A stretch of DNA of 64,000 nt from Chitinophaga hostae (GTDB taxonomy: Bacteria; Bacteroidota; Bacteroidia; Chitinophagales; Chitinophagaceae). The notes under the pieces are model-generated. The model searched no databases. It worked only from the letters and a program-made list of their open reading frames with translations, and was not told the DNA's origin. Shown here piece by piece: positions 42,957-52,688 of the stretch. A program made the position numbers and the translations under genes. The DNA lies in the NCBI RefSeq assembly GCF_018224885.1, contig NZ_JAGTXB010000010.1, forward strand, positions 62,001 to 126,000. Direction: 5' to 3'. Within the stretch, counting starts at the first letter, position 1. The number at the start of each line of letters is the position of its first letter.

Positions 42957-42964
42957 TATATTTG
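42957..42964 (+). promoter_or_regulatory. Bacteroidota -7 box for the PCMD lipoprotein operon
   Basis: TATATTTG, an exact TAnnTTTG match, 77 bases before the first PCMD gene. It is the only exact -7 box in the interval between FUSC and PCMD that reads toward PCMD. Confidence 0.5.
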
Positions 42965-43041
42965 TAAAAATACAAGGAAGGAAATAAAAAATGAACTTTT
43001 AACAGAGAAGGGTTGTTCTACATTGTTTAACCAATAACGGC

Positions 43042-44118
43042 ATGAATATAAGGAAACTATGCTACCTGGCCCCACTGATTGTACTGTTACAGGCCTGTAT
43101 ACGGGATGCACCCGTTAATCCGGAAGCAGATATAGAAACATTTAAAATTGACAGGCAATACCTGACAGGCGATATTTTTATTGACCAGGCCAACGCAAAA
43201 ATTATATTATCGCTTACGCCGGAGGCATTCGACAGTGGCGTGGTGCCACTGATTACCGTATCGGCAGGAGCTAAGGTGACACCCGCGTCGGGCGATTCTT
43301 TGAAGTTTGATGGCACAGGTGCCAGGCAATATGTTGTGACATCTGCCAGCGGCGTTAACGAGAAAGCCTATACGATTGTAGTTGCACAGCTGGGTGTATT
43401 TCAATGGGATTTTGAATCCTGGCTGCTCAACGGTAAAGACAGGTATCAGTATGTAGTGGAAATAGACAGTACAGCAGCAGACACCAGTATGTTGTGGTCG
43501 TCCGGAAACCCGGGCATTGCTTTATCCGGTGTAAAAAAAGATCCGATGGAATACCCCTTACGGGCCACTACGGATGCTTTTCATGGAAAGTATGCCGCTG
43601 AACTGGTAACCCGTGCAGGAACGGCTTTATCAAACCTGGTTGGTATAAAACTATTTGCAGGTTCTCTTTTTCTGGGTGTATTCGATTCTGAAAACGCGAT
43701 GACGGAGCCGTTAAAGGCAACACAATTCGGGCAGCCATACCTGGGAAAGCCTTCCCGTTTTACCGGTTATTATAAATATAAACCGGGAGATAAATACCAG
43801 GACAGAGCCGGAAATATTATTGCAAATATGAAAGACAGTTGTTCCCTCTATGCCGTGTTGTATAAAGGAACCACCAGGCTGGATGCTACCAATATTCATA
43901 CATCAGACAGGATACTGGCCACCGCTGCTATTCCGAACGGAGGCCCGAAAGAGCAATGGACAAAATTTGATGTGCCATTTGTTGACAGGCAGTCATATTC
44001 CGGTAACGAAAAAATGATGATGACGATTGTAGCTTCATCGAGTAAAGACGGAGATACTTACAGAGGTGCTATAGGCAGTCGTTTGGTACTGGATAGTATA
44101 CAGATTGTTCCGCAGTAA
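43042..44118 (+). CDS. PCMD-domain lipoprotein, copy 1
   Basis: A 358-aa lipoprotein with the signal MNIRKLCYLAPLIVLLQAC (lipobox Cys at residue 19). An Ig-like beta-domain (about 25-115: NPEADIETFKIDRQYLTGD, VKVTP-like KVTPASGDSLKFD, KAYTIVVAQ) is followed by a PCMD (putative carbohydrate metabolism) domain at about 120-358 (FQWDFESW, SGNPGIALSGV, FHGKYAAELVTRAG, FTGYYKYKPGD). Such proteins are surface or periplasmic lipoproteins common in Bacteroidota. It is about half identical in aligned stretches to the next gene and was probably made by tandem duplication. The function is not known. Confidence 0.85.
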   Translation: MNIRKLCYLAPLIVLLQACIRDAPVNPEADIETFKIDRQYLTGDIFIDQANAKIILSLTPEAFDSGVVPLITVSAGAKVTPASGDSLKFDGTGARQYVVTSASGVNEKAYTIVVAQLGVFQWDFESWLLNGKDRYQYVVEIDSTAADTSMLWSSGNPGIALSGVKKDPMEYPLRATTDAFHGKYAAELVTRAGTALSNLVGIKLFAGSLFLGVFDSENAMTEPLKATQFGQPYLGKPSRFTGYYKYKPGDKYQDRAGNIIANMKDSCSLYAVLYKGTTRLDATNIHTSDRILATAAIPNGGPKEQWTKFDVPFVDRQSYSGNEKMMMTIVASSSKDGDTYRGAIGSRLVLDSIQIVPQ

Positions 44119-44164
44119 AATTTTCCTGATCCACTATGCAGCTGGCCGCTACTTTCATGTTTCG

Positions 44165-44172
44165 TACCTTTG
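44165..44172 (+). promoter_or_regulatory. Bacteroidota -7 box for the second PCMD gene
   Basis: TACCTTTG, an exact TAnnTTTG match, 26 bases before the ATG at 44199, so this copy can be transcribed on its own. Confidence 0.55.
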
Positions 44173-44198
44173 CAAAGTTTTAACAAACCGAACGGAAA

Positions 44199-45275
44199 AT
44201 GAATGTAAGGAAACTATGTTGTATAGCGGCCGCAATAGGTCTGCTACAGTCGTGTATTAAAGATGCTCCACTAAATCCGGAAGCGGATATCGAAGCTTTC
44301 ACCGTACCACAGCACCAATTGACAGGGGATGTTTTTATTGATCAGACAAAATCCCAGATCCGCCTGTATATCACAGAAGAAGCATTTGAGAAGGGGATTG
44401 CACCGGTTATAAAGGTAAGTGCAGGTGGTACTGTATCGCCGGCCTCCGGAGATACACTGAAATTTGACAAGGAAGGTATTAAACAATACATCGTTACTTC
44501 AGCGAATGGAAAGAACAGTAAAAAGTATACCGTAGAAGTGATCAACCTGCTGTTGGGTAAACTCGATTTTGAAAGATGGGACACCGTCAGTGCAGATGGC
44601 GCTAACTGGAAATATGTGAATCCGCTTGGCGAAGATGGCCGTCAGATATGGGCTTCCGGCAACATCGGGATTGCTATTACCGGTGTAACGGAGATAAACG
44701 ATTTTCCGCTGCATATCAGTACCAATGCTTACGCGGGGAAATATGCTGCAGAAATGGAAACGCGTCCGGGTAATGAATTGTCGGCCTGGATGGGTATTCA
44801 CCTGTTTGCCGGGTCGATGTTCCTGGGAAATTTTGTGACCGATTTCCTGCTTGAAAATCCGTTGAAGTGCACGCAGTTCGGGCAGCCTTATAAAGGCGTT
44901 CCCAGCGCATTCAGCGGGTATTATAAGTATCAGCCGGGGCCGGTGTTTATCGATAAGGACGCTAAACCCGTGGCAGGCGTAACAGATCGTTGTTCGGTTT
45001 ACGCGGTAGTGTACAGCGGCACCAGCCGGTTGGACGCTACCAACATCCTTACCTCCGACAGGGTGCTGGCCACGGCAATACTGGCAGATGGCAGTGCAAA
45101 GGCCGACTGGACCCATTTTGAGGTGCCATTCAAGATGGTGAATGGTAAAACGGTAGCGCCGGGCACGCCGGTGATGCTGGCCATTATCGCCTCTTCCAGC
45201 GCAGAAGGAGATCACTACAGGGGAGCAGTAGGAAGTAAGCTGCTCCTGGATAATTTAGAAATTGTACACGAATAA
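44199..45275 (+). CDS. PCMD-domain lipoprotein, copy 2
   Basis: A 358-aa lipoprotein of the same build as the preceding gene: signal MNVRKLCCIAAAIGLLQSC, Ig-like domain (NPEADIEAFTVPQHQLTGD, TVSPASGDTLKFDKEG), then PCMD domain (LDFERWDTVSADG, FSGYYKYQPGP, RLDATNILTSDRVLATA). The paired sequence stretches and equal length show recent duplication followed by divergence. It has its own promoter box. Next, 3 bases later, begins the outer-membrane protein gene, so these two are cotranscribed. Confidence 0.85.
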   Translation: MNVRKLCCIAAAIGLLQSCIKDAPLNPEADIEAFTVPQHQLTGDVFIDQTKSQIRLYITEEAFEKGIAPVIKVSAGGTVSPASGDTLKFDKEGIKQYIVTSANGKNSKKYTVEVINLLLGKLDFERWDTVSADGANWKYVNPLGEDGRQIWASGNIGIAITGVTEINDFPLHISTNAYAGKYAAEMETRPGNELSAWMGIHLFAGSMFLGNFVTDFLLENPLKCTQFGQPYKGVPSAFSGYYKYQPGPVFIDKDAKPVAGVTDRCSVYAVVYSGTSRLDATNILTSDRVLATAILADGSAKADWTHFEVPFKMVNGKTVAPGTPVMLAIIASSSAEGDHYRGAVGSKLLLDNLEIVHE

Positions 45276-45278
45276 AAG

Positions 45279-46064
45279 ATGATATCTGAAATGATGAACA
45301 TAAAAATACCTGCACTGATGCTGGGGATGGTAATGGTTGCTGCCACCTTATTTGCACAGGATAACGGAAATGAACAAACGAAAAATGAGGCATTTAAACC
45401 TGTGCTGGAGCATCGTATCCTGGCAGGATTTAATTTCGGTGCTACTGCGCCGGTAGGCTTCCCCAACACCATTCGCAAAATAGAAGGTTTCTGGCCGGAA
45501 TTCTGCCCGTCGCTGGGTTATGAGCTGTCGTACCGCGCTACCCATAAATGGGGCGCCGCAATAGCCGTAAAACTTGATTATAAGGGAATGGGCACTAAAG
45601 ATGTGGTGCAGTATTTTCCCACTATTATTACGACCAGTGATGGCGGCCGTTTCCAGGGAGATTTTTCAGGAGAAAACAAAACAACGGTGCGTAACGCCTA
45701 TGTGTCTTTCCCGCTTAGCGCTGTATTTACGCCCAATAGCAGATGGCGCTTCAACCTGGGTGGTTATGTTGCCTGGTTATTCAGTTCTAACTTCTATGGT
45801 ACGGTTTCCAATGGTTATATCCGTAACGGTGGCCCCAAAGGAGAGAAAGTAAACATCTCCGAAGCGACATTTGATTTCGGTAAGGAAATGCGGACTTTCG
45901 ATGTGGGCTTACAGGGGGGCGCCGCTTACCGCGTTGGCAAAAAGCTTAGCATCAACGGCAACCTGAACTGGGGACTGCGCCCCGTATTCCCTGATGACTT
46001 TAAAGGAATGGATTTTCCGTTGTATAATATATATCTGACGCTTGGAGTTGCGTACAGGATTTAA
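45279..46064 (+). CDS. Outer-membrane beta-barrel protein (porin family, PorT-like)
   Basis: A 261-aa secreted protein. Signal (MMNIKIPALMLGMVMVAATLFAQ, from ATG 45291; ATG 45279 and 45294 also possible), then a small beta-barrel with aromatic strand ends: RILAGFNFGATAPVGFP, KWGAAIAVKLDYKGMG, WRFNLGGYVAWLF, GLQGGAAYRVGKKLSIN and the C-terminal YNIYLTLGVAYRI, ending on an aromatic-rich strand as expected. It resembles the PorT/OMP_b-brl family. Gap to the second PCMD gene is 3 bases, so it is coexpressed with the lipoproteins and might anchor or export them. Confidence 0.82.
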   Translation: MISEMMNIKIPALMLGMVMVAATLFAQDNGNEQTKNEAFKPVLEHRILAGFNFGATAPVGFPNTIRKIEGFWPEFCPSLGYELSYRATHKWGAAIAVKLDYKGMGTKDVVQYFPTIITTSDGGRFQGDFSGENKTTVRNAYVSFPLSAVFTPNSRWRFNLGGYVAWLFSSNFYGTVSNGYIRNGGPKGEKVNISEATFDFGKEMRTFDVGLQGGAAYRVGKKLSINGNLNWGLRPVFPDDFKGMDFPLYNIYLTLGVAYRI

Positions 46065-46166
46065 ACAGCTTTTAGCCATTAGCTTTTAGCTTTTAGTAAA
46101 TGCAGCAAAAATAAAATCGTCTTCGCTGCATTTACTAAAAGCTAAAAGCTAATGGCTAAAAGCTGT
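46065..46166. repeat. Heptad inverted-repeat element I (convergent outer-membrane protein / S10 peptidase)
   Basis: A perfect 42-bp stem: 46065-46106 with 46125-46166, 18-base loop. Right-arm units are TAAAAGC, TAAAAGC, TAATGGC, TAAAAGC, core GCAGC/GCTGC with ATTTAC. It starts right after the OMP stop codon and ends one base before the S10 peptidase stop codon. The cleanest member of the family. Confidence 0.95.
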
Positions 46167-46167
46167 C

Positions 46168-47715
46168 TCAGTATTTCGCGGGCTGTCCCGCCTTAGGCAG
46201 TGAGGCATTGATAAATGCCCGTATATCATTGTTACCTGTAGCCAGGTCATCTTTCCGCAGGTACATCATATGACCGCTCCGGTAACCATGCCAGGAGAGG
46301 CGGTCTTTCAACCGTCCGCCGGGATCCATTTGCCACATACTGTATTTTGCATTAAAGTAGTCGCAGGCGCCGTCGTAGTAACCCGACTGTATCATTACAT
46401 GCAGGTACGGATTGGCAGCCATGGCCTCCCGCAGATTTTCGCCGGTATTATCACCGTTGCTGTCCCATGGATGTACCGGGCCAAACATCAGGTATTTAAG
46501 ATCGGTACGGAATTTTAGTTCCTCCCTGAGGTAAATATTGATAGCCGGTGTAAAGGCATGCAGCCAGGAAGTCAGTTCTGCATTGTAATCAGGGCCATTG
46601 CCGGCGTCTTCTCTGTCCATACCGCGGTAACGGGAATCGAGCCGGCCTACTGTGAACCCTTTATCCCTGAGTAATTCTTTCCAGAAAAAGTTAGGTGGTA
46701 CGTTCAGGTTATGCTGAAGGATTACTTTCTCCGAGAGCCCCGAATAGCGGGCCATCTTTGCAGCGATGGTTTTCCGCGTTTGCTCCTGCAGGAATCCGCC
46801 CTGGCTGATAGCGGGTATCAGCTCGTGAATGGTAAAGTCTTCCACTTCCGGTAATATGGCTGTGAGGTCTTTCTGCTGCAGGTCGGCCGCCAATGCTTTA
46901 TGATACCAGGCGGTGGCCGCAAAGTAGGGCAGGCGCAAAGCCGCGTCCACGGGCCCGTTCCGGGAGATGCCCAGTTCGGTGGGGGAGACCAGTATCACCC
47001 CATTAAGGTACATCCATTGCGCATTTTGTAACTCCAGCGCCAGGCCTGATACCCGGGTGGTACCATAACTTTCTCCTATCAGGTATTTGGGAGAAGCCCA
47101 CCTGTTTTGTCTTGACACAAAAGTATTGATCCATTCGGCCAGGTACCGGATATCTGCATTTACCCCAAAGAATTTTTCGCGGGGTGCATCTTTCCCGGTT
47201 ACCCTGGAAAAACCGGTATTGGCGGGATCGATATAAATGATGTCGGCAATATCAAGAATGGATTCCGGGTTTTCGTGTATGCCATAAGGTTGTACGGGAT
47301 AGCCTTCATCGTCTATATTCAGGAGCCGTGGACCGGTGTAGGCAATCTGCATCCAAACAGAAGGAGTACCCGGGCCCCCATTAAAGGAAATGACCAGGGG
47401 GCGGGAGGCACGGTCTTTTACATCAGTTCTTTCGTAATAGGTGTAAAACAACCCGGCCAGCACTTTACCATCCTGGTCCCATACCGGTTGTGTGCCCGCA
47501 ATGGCTTTATAAGGTATCTTCTGACCCTTTACAGTAACGTCGTGATAACTGATGACGGTAGTATCCGGATTAAGGCTGATAGAGCCATGCTGCGGGGCAT
47601 CTTCTTTTGCCGGTGTAACCGGTTTGTTGTTTTTCGGTTGCGCCTGTACGGTGTGCAGCCCTGTAATGCCTGCCAGCAGCAGCAGCAGCAGGAGTGGTTT
47701 TCTCATTAAGTTCAT
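46168..47715 (-). CDS. Serine carboxypeptidase-like peptidase, family S10
   Basis: A 515-aa secreted alpha/beta-hydrolase. Signal (MRKPLLLLLLLAGITGLHTVQA from ATG 47706, or 3 residues earlier). The oxyanion segment is SFNGGPGTPSVWMQ (about 110-123), the substrate-pocket DPANTGFSRV (163-172), the nucleophile Ser216 in GESYGTTR, the Asp region QSGYYDGACDYFNA near residue 446 and the His in YRSGHMMYL near residue 487. These match the S10 catalytic triad. Bacteroidota members of this group are periplasmic exopeptidases of unknown target. It is followed by heptad element I. Confidence 0.9.
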   Translation of the reverse strand: MNLMRKPLLLLLLLAGITGLHTVQAQPKNNKPVTPAKEDAPQHGSISLNPDTTVISYHDVTVKGQKIPYKAIAGTQPVWDQDGKVLAGLFYTYYERTDVKDRASRPLVISFNGGPGTPSVWMQIAYTGPRLLNIDDEGYPVQPYGIHENPESILDIADIIYIDPANTGFSRVTGKDAPREKFFGVNADIRYLAEWINTFVSRQNRWASPKYLIGESYGTTRVSGLALELQNAQWMYLNGVILVSPTELGISRNGPVDAALRLPYFAATAWYHKALAADLQQKDLTAILPEVEDFTIHELIPAISQGGFLQEQTRKTIAAKMARYSGLSEKVILQHNLNVPPNFFWKELLRDKGFTVGRLDSRYRGMDREDAGNGPDYNAELTSWLHAFTPAINIYLREELKFRTDLKYLMFGPVHPWDSNGDNTGENLREAMAANPYLHVMIQSGYYDGACDYFNAKYSMWQMDPGGRLKDRLSWHGYRSGHMMYLRKDDLATGNNDIRAFINASLPKAGQPAKY

Positions 47716-47797
47716 GAAGCAGATCTTGATTGACTTTAAAGATTAGGTAAAAGCCCGATAAATTCAAGGACTTTTGGATGAGTGGTCCCGCATATAC

Positions 47798-48589
47798 CTA
47801 TGGCTGAAAATCACTGGGTCTTCTCCCCACCAGCTTATAGAATGTATTGCTGAATGCGGATACGCTGTTATACCCGGTATCCCAGGCAATTTCGTTGATG
47901 GTTTTCTCCGTTTCCAGCAGGTATCCCATGGCTTTAATCATCCTGGCCAGTTTCAGGTATTGGAAGAAAGAAATATCCATGGTGGAACGGAACAGGCGGG
48001 TCAGGGTACGTTCGCTGTAGTTGAATGCATGTCCTACGTTCTCGAGGGTAAGCGGCTCTCCCAGGTTTTCCTGGATATATTTTAAAACAGGCTGTAAGCG
48101 AGGATTTTCAGTGGTGGGCAGTGTAATGGGTAACGGTACCGAACTGATTTCCGGAAGCATGTATTTAATGGCTTTAATAAATATAAAGCGTTTATCATCC
48201 GGCAATATATCTCCATCCCAGGACGCGGTGTGCAGGATCATTTCCAGCAACAGGTTACTTACCGGGTAAATACCGGTTTTGGTGTAAAAAGACTCCTGTT
48301 GGTCTTCCGGCTCACTAAAAAAATAGATCGTGCGCACATAGTTGGCAGGATAGCGGTGTTGGAAATAATGTTCTACTCCCGCCGGCACCCACATATAATG
48401 CCGCGCCGGCAGGAAGTAGGTTTTATCTTTTGTGTATAAAAAGGCAGCACCGCCTTCAACATAGGTGAGCTGTCCCTTATTATGCTTATGGTAGGAAAAA
48501 TGATGCTCCGTTTTCCAATGCCATACATATGCAGATTCGGGTCTGGCATCTACATCTTCCAGTTTGAGTTGCGGATCAATATCTTTCAT
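47798..48589 (-). CDS. AraC-family transcriptional regulator
   Basis: A 263-aa regulator with an N-terminal cupin-like ligand domain (about 20-110: FSYHKHNKGQLTYVEGG, PARHYMWVPAGVEHYF) and a C-terminal double helix-turn-helix at about 165-262, with LENVGHAFNYSERTLTRLFRS and MGYLLETEKTINEIAWDTGYNSVSAFSNTFYKLVGRRPSDF, the AraC signature. It is divergent from the tolC-emrAB-like operon, with 86 bases between start codons, so it is the likely regulator of that operon. Confidence 0.94.
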   Translation of the reverse strand: MKDIDPQLKLEDVDARPESAYVWHWKTEHHFSYHKHNKGQLTYVEGGAAFLYTKDKTYFLPARHYMWVPAGVEHYFQHRYPANYVRTIYFFSEPEDQQESFYTKTGIYPVSNLLLEMILHTASWDGDILPDDKRFIFIKAIKYMLPEISSVPLPITLPTTENPRLQPVLKYIQENLGEPLTLENVGHAFNYSERTLTRLFRSTMDISFFQYLKLARMIKAMGYLLETEKTINEIAWDTGYNSVSAFSNTFYKLVGRRPSDFQP

Positions 48590-48675
48590 TTGGCCGGATC
48601 TAACAATTTAATGGCAATTTATAGAAAATATATTAACTGATAGGGTCGGAACTTTGCATCTTCATCACAATAAAT

Positions 48676-49980
48676 ATGTTTACAATTATTAATAAGTGGC
48701 TGGCCGGAGCGGTGCTTATCACACTATTCAGCGCAGGAACGGCCATTTGCCAGGACCCCGGCAAGAATACCCTAACGTTAACGGATGTATGGAAAAAAGC
48801 AGCTGCTTACAACCGGCAGCTGCAAATGCAGTATCTCCGCGTTCAGCGCATGGAAGAGCGGACTAAAGCCGCGAAAGACGAACGCCTGCCTGAAGTAAAG
48901 GCAAACGGCGTATATGCCCGTGTTTCCAACCTGGCTATTTACGAAGATGGTCTCCTTCATTCGCCAACCCAGTACCCCGTGGTACACGGCTATTACCAGT
49001 TTGGTGCAGATGCTTACCTAAACGTTTATAACGGGGGGAAAACAACCCGCGAAATAGCGGTCAGACAAACAGAAGCCGCACTCGCAAAAGAACAGCAAAA
49101 TCTTTCTGTTACAGAGATCCGCTATAAAGCCGCAGGCCTGTATCTCGACGTATACCGTGGACGGACATACGAAAAAGTAATGCTGCAGGATATCAGGGAA
49201 AGAGAAAAAGAGCTGGAGCAGATTCGGCAACTGAACCAAAATGGGGTAGTGCTGAAAAGTGACCTGCTCCGGGCGGAATTAAAACTGTCGAAGCAAAAGA
49301 TGACATTACTGGAAATAAGGAACGGCATCGCCATCGCCAATCAACGGCTTAACATCATGATTGGTCAACCCGACAGCACCGACAACCAGCTGTCGATCGA
49401 TACCCTTATTGTGCAGAAATCACCTGCACGCACCTACGAAGATTACCTGGCAGACGCCTATGAACACTCCTTTGCATTTAAGATTTCTGAAAAAGAAACA
49501 GCGCTGAGCGAATTGAAACTCAAAGATGTAAAGAGCAATGTGCTTCCCAAAGTAGGATTGTATGCCGGGTACGCCTATACGTACCCGCAGATACTTTTTT
49601 ATCCGTATGCCATTGCCCTCTATGGCCTGGGGCAGGTAGGCGTAAAGGCAGGTGTACCCATCTCCGCATTTTATCAGAATAAACATAAAAAGCAGGAAGC
49701 AAAAATAAACCTGGAGCGACAGGAAATAGAACATGCAGACACAAAAGACCAGGTGCGCCAGGAAGTAAAAGCTGCCTATCTGCGCTATACAGAAGCGGTC
49801 ACACGGATCAATGTGGCGAATGATAATATTATACAGGCCAGGGAAAATTTCAGGATTGTCAATAACACCTATTTCAATCAGCTGTCATTATTAACAGATT
49901 TGCTGGATGCAGAAACACAACTGCTGCAATCCCGCTTTGATCTGACCACCGCAGCGGTAACAGCGCAATTACAATACTAG
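48676..49980 (+). CDS. TolC-family outer-membrane efflux protein
   Basis: A 434-aa TolC-type protein. Signal MFTIINKWLAGAVLITLFSAGTAIC followed by the barrel and long alpha-helical coiled-coil regions (helices with EQQNLSVTEIRYKAAGLYLDVYR, EKELEQIRQLNQNGVVLKSDLLRAELKL, and TRINVANDNIIQARENFRIVNN). TolC trimers form the outer-membrane duct of tripartite pumps. An MFP and an MFS gene follow in the same direction, so it is the outer part of an EmrAB-TolC-like pump. Confidence 0.92.
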   Translation: MFTIINKWLAGAVLITLFSAGTAICQDPGKNTLTLTDVWKKAAAYNRQLQMQYLRVQRMEERTKAAKDERLPEVKANGVYARVSNLAIYEDGLLHSPTQYPVVHGYYQFGADAYLNVYNGGKTTREIAVRQTEAALAKEQQNLSVTEIRYKAAGLYLDVYRGRTYEKVMLQDIREREKELEQIRQLNQNGVVLKSDLLRAELKLSKQKMTLLEIRNGIAIANQRLNIMIGQPDSTDNQLSIDTLIVQKSPARTYEDYLADAYEHSFAFKISEKETALSELKLKDVKSNVLPKVGLYAGYAYTYPQILFYPYAIALYGLGQVGVKAGVPISAFYQNKHKKQEAKINLERQEIEHADTKDQVRQEVKAAYLRYTEAVTRINVANDNIIQARENFRIVNNTYFNQLSLLTDLLDAETQLLQSRFDLTTAAVTAQLQY

Positions 49981-50013
49981 CAATTATTGAAAGCAACAGG
50001 CAACCTTTAATAT

Positions 50014-51087
50014 ATGAACAAGACGAATACCAACACCAATACTAACCGGACAGACAGGATTATTTCACGCATCACTACTATCATCGCGGCTGTTGTGGTG
50101 GTATGCCTGGCCATCTGGGGAATAAGAACGTTGCTGCATCAATGGCAGTTTGAAGAAACAAATGACGCGCAGGTAGATGAATATATTAATCCCGTAGTAG
50201 CCAAAGTAACCGGTTATATTGAAGATATCCGGTATGAAGAAAATCAGGAAGTAAAAAAAGGTGATACGCTGGTAATCATTGACAACAGCGAATATGCTGC
50301 ACAACAACAGGAAGCGGAAGCTTCCCTGTTAAATGCAAAAGCACAGGTAGCCATATTGGAAAGTAATGTATCTACTACCGCGCAATCTTCTAAAGTATAC
50401 CAATCGCAGATCGCTGCTGCAAAAGCAAAACTCACCCACCAGGAACAGGAATATGACCGGTATAAGAAATTGTATGATGTGGAATCGGCCACCAGGCAAC
50501 AGCTGGAAAGGGTAGAGGCTGCGCTGGCGGTAGCCCGTTCCGATTATAATGCCGCACTGGATGCCTACCAGGTATCGCTGGCAAAGATCAGCGACGCCAA
50601 AGTGCAACAGCATGCATTAGATGCAGAAATCAAGCGCAGAGCGGCCGTAGTGACTAAAAATGATCTCAACGTTTCCTATACCATCATTACAGCTCCCTAT
50701 AACGGCAAAATGGGCCGCCGAACCATTCAGCCAAAACAATTGGTGCAGGCCGGACAAGTGCTGGCTTATATAGTAGATTGGGAAGCCGGGAAATGGGTAG
50801 TGGCGAATTTTAAAGAAACACAGATCCGTCATATGACGGTAGGGGAAACCGCACTGATGGTAGTAGATGCTTTCCCCGGGAAAAAACTCACGGGAAAAAT
50901 AGCATCTTTATCAGGCGCCACCGGCAGCCGTTTTTCATTGTTGCCCCCCGATAATGCCACCGGTAATTTTGTAAAAATAGCACAGCGTATCCCGGTACGT
51001 ATCCGCCTGGATGGAACGCCGGAAGAATTAAAATTGCTGTCGGCCGGGATGAATGTGAATGTGTCTGTTGCTAAAGAACGTAATTAA
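50014..51087 (+). CDS. Membrane fusion protein, HlyD/EmrA family
   Basis: A 357-aa periplasmic adaptor. An N-terminal membrane segment at about 22-41 (TTIIAAVVVVCLAIWGIRTLL) leads to the lipoyl-like domain (NPVVAKVTGYIEDIRYEENQEVKKGDTLVIID), a coiled-coil hairpin (KAKLTHQEQEYDRYKKLYDVESATRQQLE) and the barrel domain (SYTIITAPYNGKMGRRTIQPKQLVQAGQ). It bridges TolC and the MFS pump. The MFS gene begins 2 bases after its stop. Confidence 0.94.
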   Translation: MNKTNTNTNTNRTDRIISRITTIIAAVVVVCLAIWGIRTLLHQWQFEETNDAQVDEYINPVVAKVTGYIEDIRYEENQEVKKGDTLVIIDNSEYAAQQQEAEASLLNAKAQVAILESNVSTTAQSSKVYQSQIAAAKAKLTHQEQEYDRYKKLYDVESATRQQLERVEAALAVARSDYNAALDAYQVSLAKISDAKVQQHALDAEIKRRAAVVTKNDLNVSYTIITAPYNGKMGRRTIQPKQLVQAGQVLAYIVDWEAGKWVVANFKETQIRHMTVGETALMVVDAFPGKKLTGKIASLSGATGSRFSLLPPDNATGNFVKIAQRIPVRIRLDGTPEELKLLSAGMNVNVSVAKERN

Positions 51088-51089
51088 TC

Positions 51090-52688
51090 ATGGCGCAAGG
51101 TAAACAGATATTCCGCTCCTGGGTGCCCGAGTGGCTGATCCGGTTAACGATCCTGCTCGTATTATTTCCCACTGTGATGCTATTTGCATTGTCAACCGCC
51201 AACGTAAATGCCGCTACCGGATTCTATGGTGCAGAGCCGCAGGACATACAATTCTCGATGTTGGTGTATTACGCATCCCTGGTAGCCTTCACGCCATTAG
51301 AGAAGCGTTTCTTTAGCAGGATCGCAACAAAAGAATACTTTTTAATATGCCTGGTATTGCAGGTATTGGTTACTTTCTGGTGTTACCATACCCGGGAAAT
51401 CCCCATCCTGTTTATCTGCCGCTTTTTGGAGGGCATATTAAACTGCGGTGTGACAAGCATTTGCTTAACACTGTTATTCAGCAGGCTGAAATCTGAGCAT
51501 GCCCGCGAAGTCGGATATGCTATTTTTTATGGCATGATCCTTTGTTCCGGATCATTAACCTCCCTGGTAACTGCTCCTTTGGTAGATGATTACGAATACA
51601 ATGCTTTATATAAAATGATCATCTACGCATTTGTACCAGGGGCAGTATTGCTGCTGTTGCTGATGAACAAGGTACACCTGGTGCGGCGGATGCCGCTCTA
51701 CCAGCTGGACTGGACCAGCTTTTTCCTGTATGCTCCTATGCTGATAATGCTGGGCTATGTGATGATCTATGGACAACAGTATTATTGGTTGGAGGATCCG
51801 CGTATTGTATGGAGTATGGTTGGCGCAGTCGTGCTCGCACTTGCTTTTGTAGTAAGACAGCTGTACCGGAAGCGTCCCTTTATTAATATGGAAGTATTTC
51901 GCTCAAGGGCTTTCCTGTTTGGTATTCTTTTGTTGGGCGGACTATATCTTATCAGGGGATCATTTAATGTAACCACAAATTATTTTTCTACCGTTTTAGG
52001 AATGGATCCCTTGCATACCTATGAGCTGCTCAGTTATAACCTGGTGGGGATTGTAATTGGTACGATCATTTCGGCCAGGCTGGTGATCAGGAAACGCCCG
52101 CTGCAATTTATCTGGCTGGCGGGGTTCCTTGGTTTATTAGTGTTTCATTGTTCCATGTACTTCCTGTTTGCTTCTGAGGCAAACCAGACGGCATTTATAC
52201 TACCATTGATGATACAGGGATGGGGCGCAGGGATGTTGCTGACACCCGTTGTATTGTTTATTATCTCTTCAGTGCCCGAGAGCGTCAGTGTATCAGCATC
52301 TACAGCAGGGGTATTTATCCGCTATACATTTTTCGGCATGAGTACCGCCCTGATCAATTATTTCTCGCTTTACTTTACTAAAACGCACGCCATGCGGATG
52401 AGTGATGGCATTTCCCGGGTAGACAATGGACTGCAGGAGCGGTTGCAGACTTACCAGGCAGCCTTGCAGTTGCGCGGATTAATGGCCGACCAGGCAGCGA
52501 AACTTGCGCCTGGCCTACTGGAGAAAGCGGTGCAAAAACAGGCTTTTCTAAAATATGCCATGGACTATTATGAACTGGTGGTGATACTGATATTAGTGTT
52601 GATGCTGTTGATTGTGATGACACCGTATATTATCAATCGTACAGTGATAAACGTGAAGGCAAAACAGCCGGCAGCAGCAACGGTATAG
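51090..52688 (+). CDS. MFS efflux transporter, DHA2 (EmrB-like)
   Basis: A 532-aa major-facilitator protein with about 14 transmembrane segments, the DHA2 layout, and a long hydrophilic loop near the C-terminus (residues about 425-475: THAMRMSDGISRVDNGLQERLQTYQ). It is the inner-membrane pump of the operon with TolC and HlyD; drug or toxin export is the family role and substrate is unknown. Its TAG stop touches, without a spacer, the stop of the convergent LytTR gene (bases 52688/52689). Confidence 0.92.
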   Translation: MAQGKQIFRSWVPEWLIRLTILLVLFPTVMLFALSTANVNAATGFYGAEPQDIQFSMLVYYASLVAFTPLEKRFFSRIATKEYFLICLVLQVLVTFWCYHTREIPILFICRFLEGILNCGVTSICLTLLFSRLKSEHAREVGYAIFYGMILCSGSLTSLVTAPLVDDYEYNALYKMIIYAFVPGAVLLLLLMNKVHLVRRMPLYQLDWTSFFLYAPMLIMLGYVMIYGQQYYWLEDPRIVWSMVGAVVLALAFVVRQLYRKRPFINMEVFRSRAFLFGILLLGGLYLIRGSFNVTTNYFSTVLGMDPLHTYELLSYNLVGIVIGTIISARLVIRKRPLQFIWLAGFLGLLVFHCSMYFLFASEANQTAFILPLMIQGWGAGMLLTPVVLFIISSVPESVSVSASTAGVFIRYTFFGMSTALINYFSLYFTKTHAMRMSDGISRVDNGLQERLQTYQAALQLRGLMADQAAKLAPGLLEKAVQKQAFLKYAMDYYELVVILILVLMLLIVMTPYIINRTVINVKAKQPAAATV

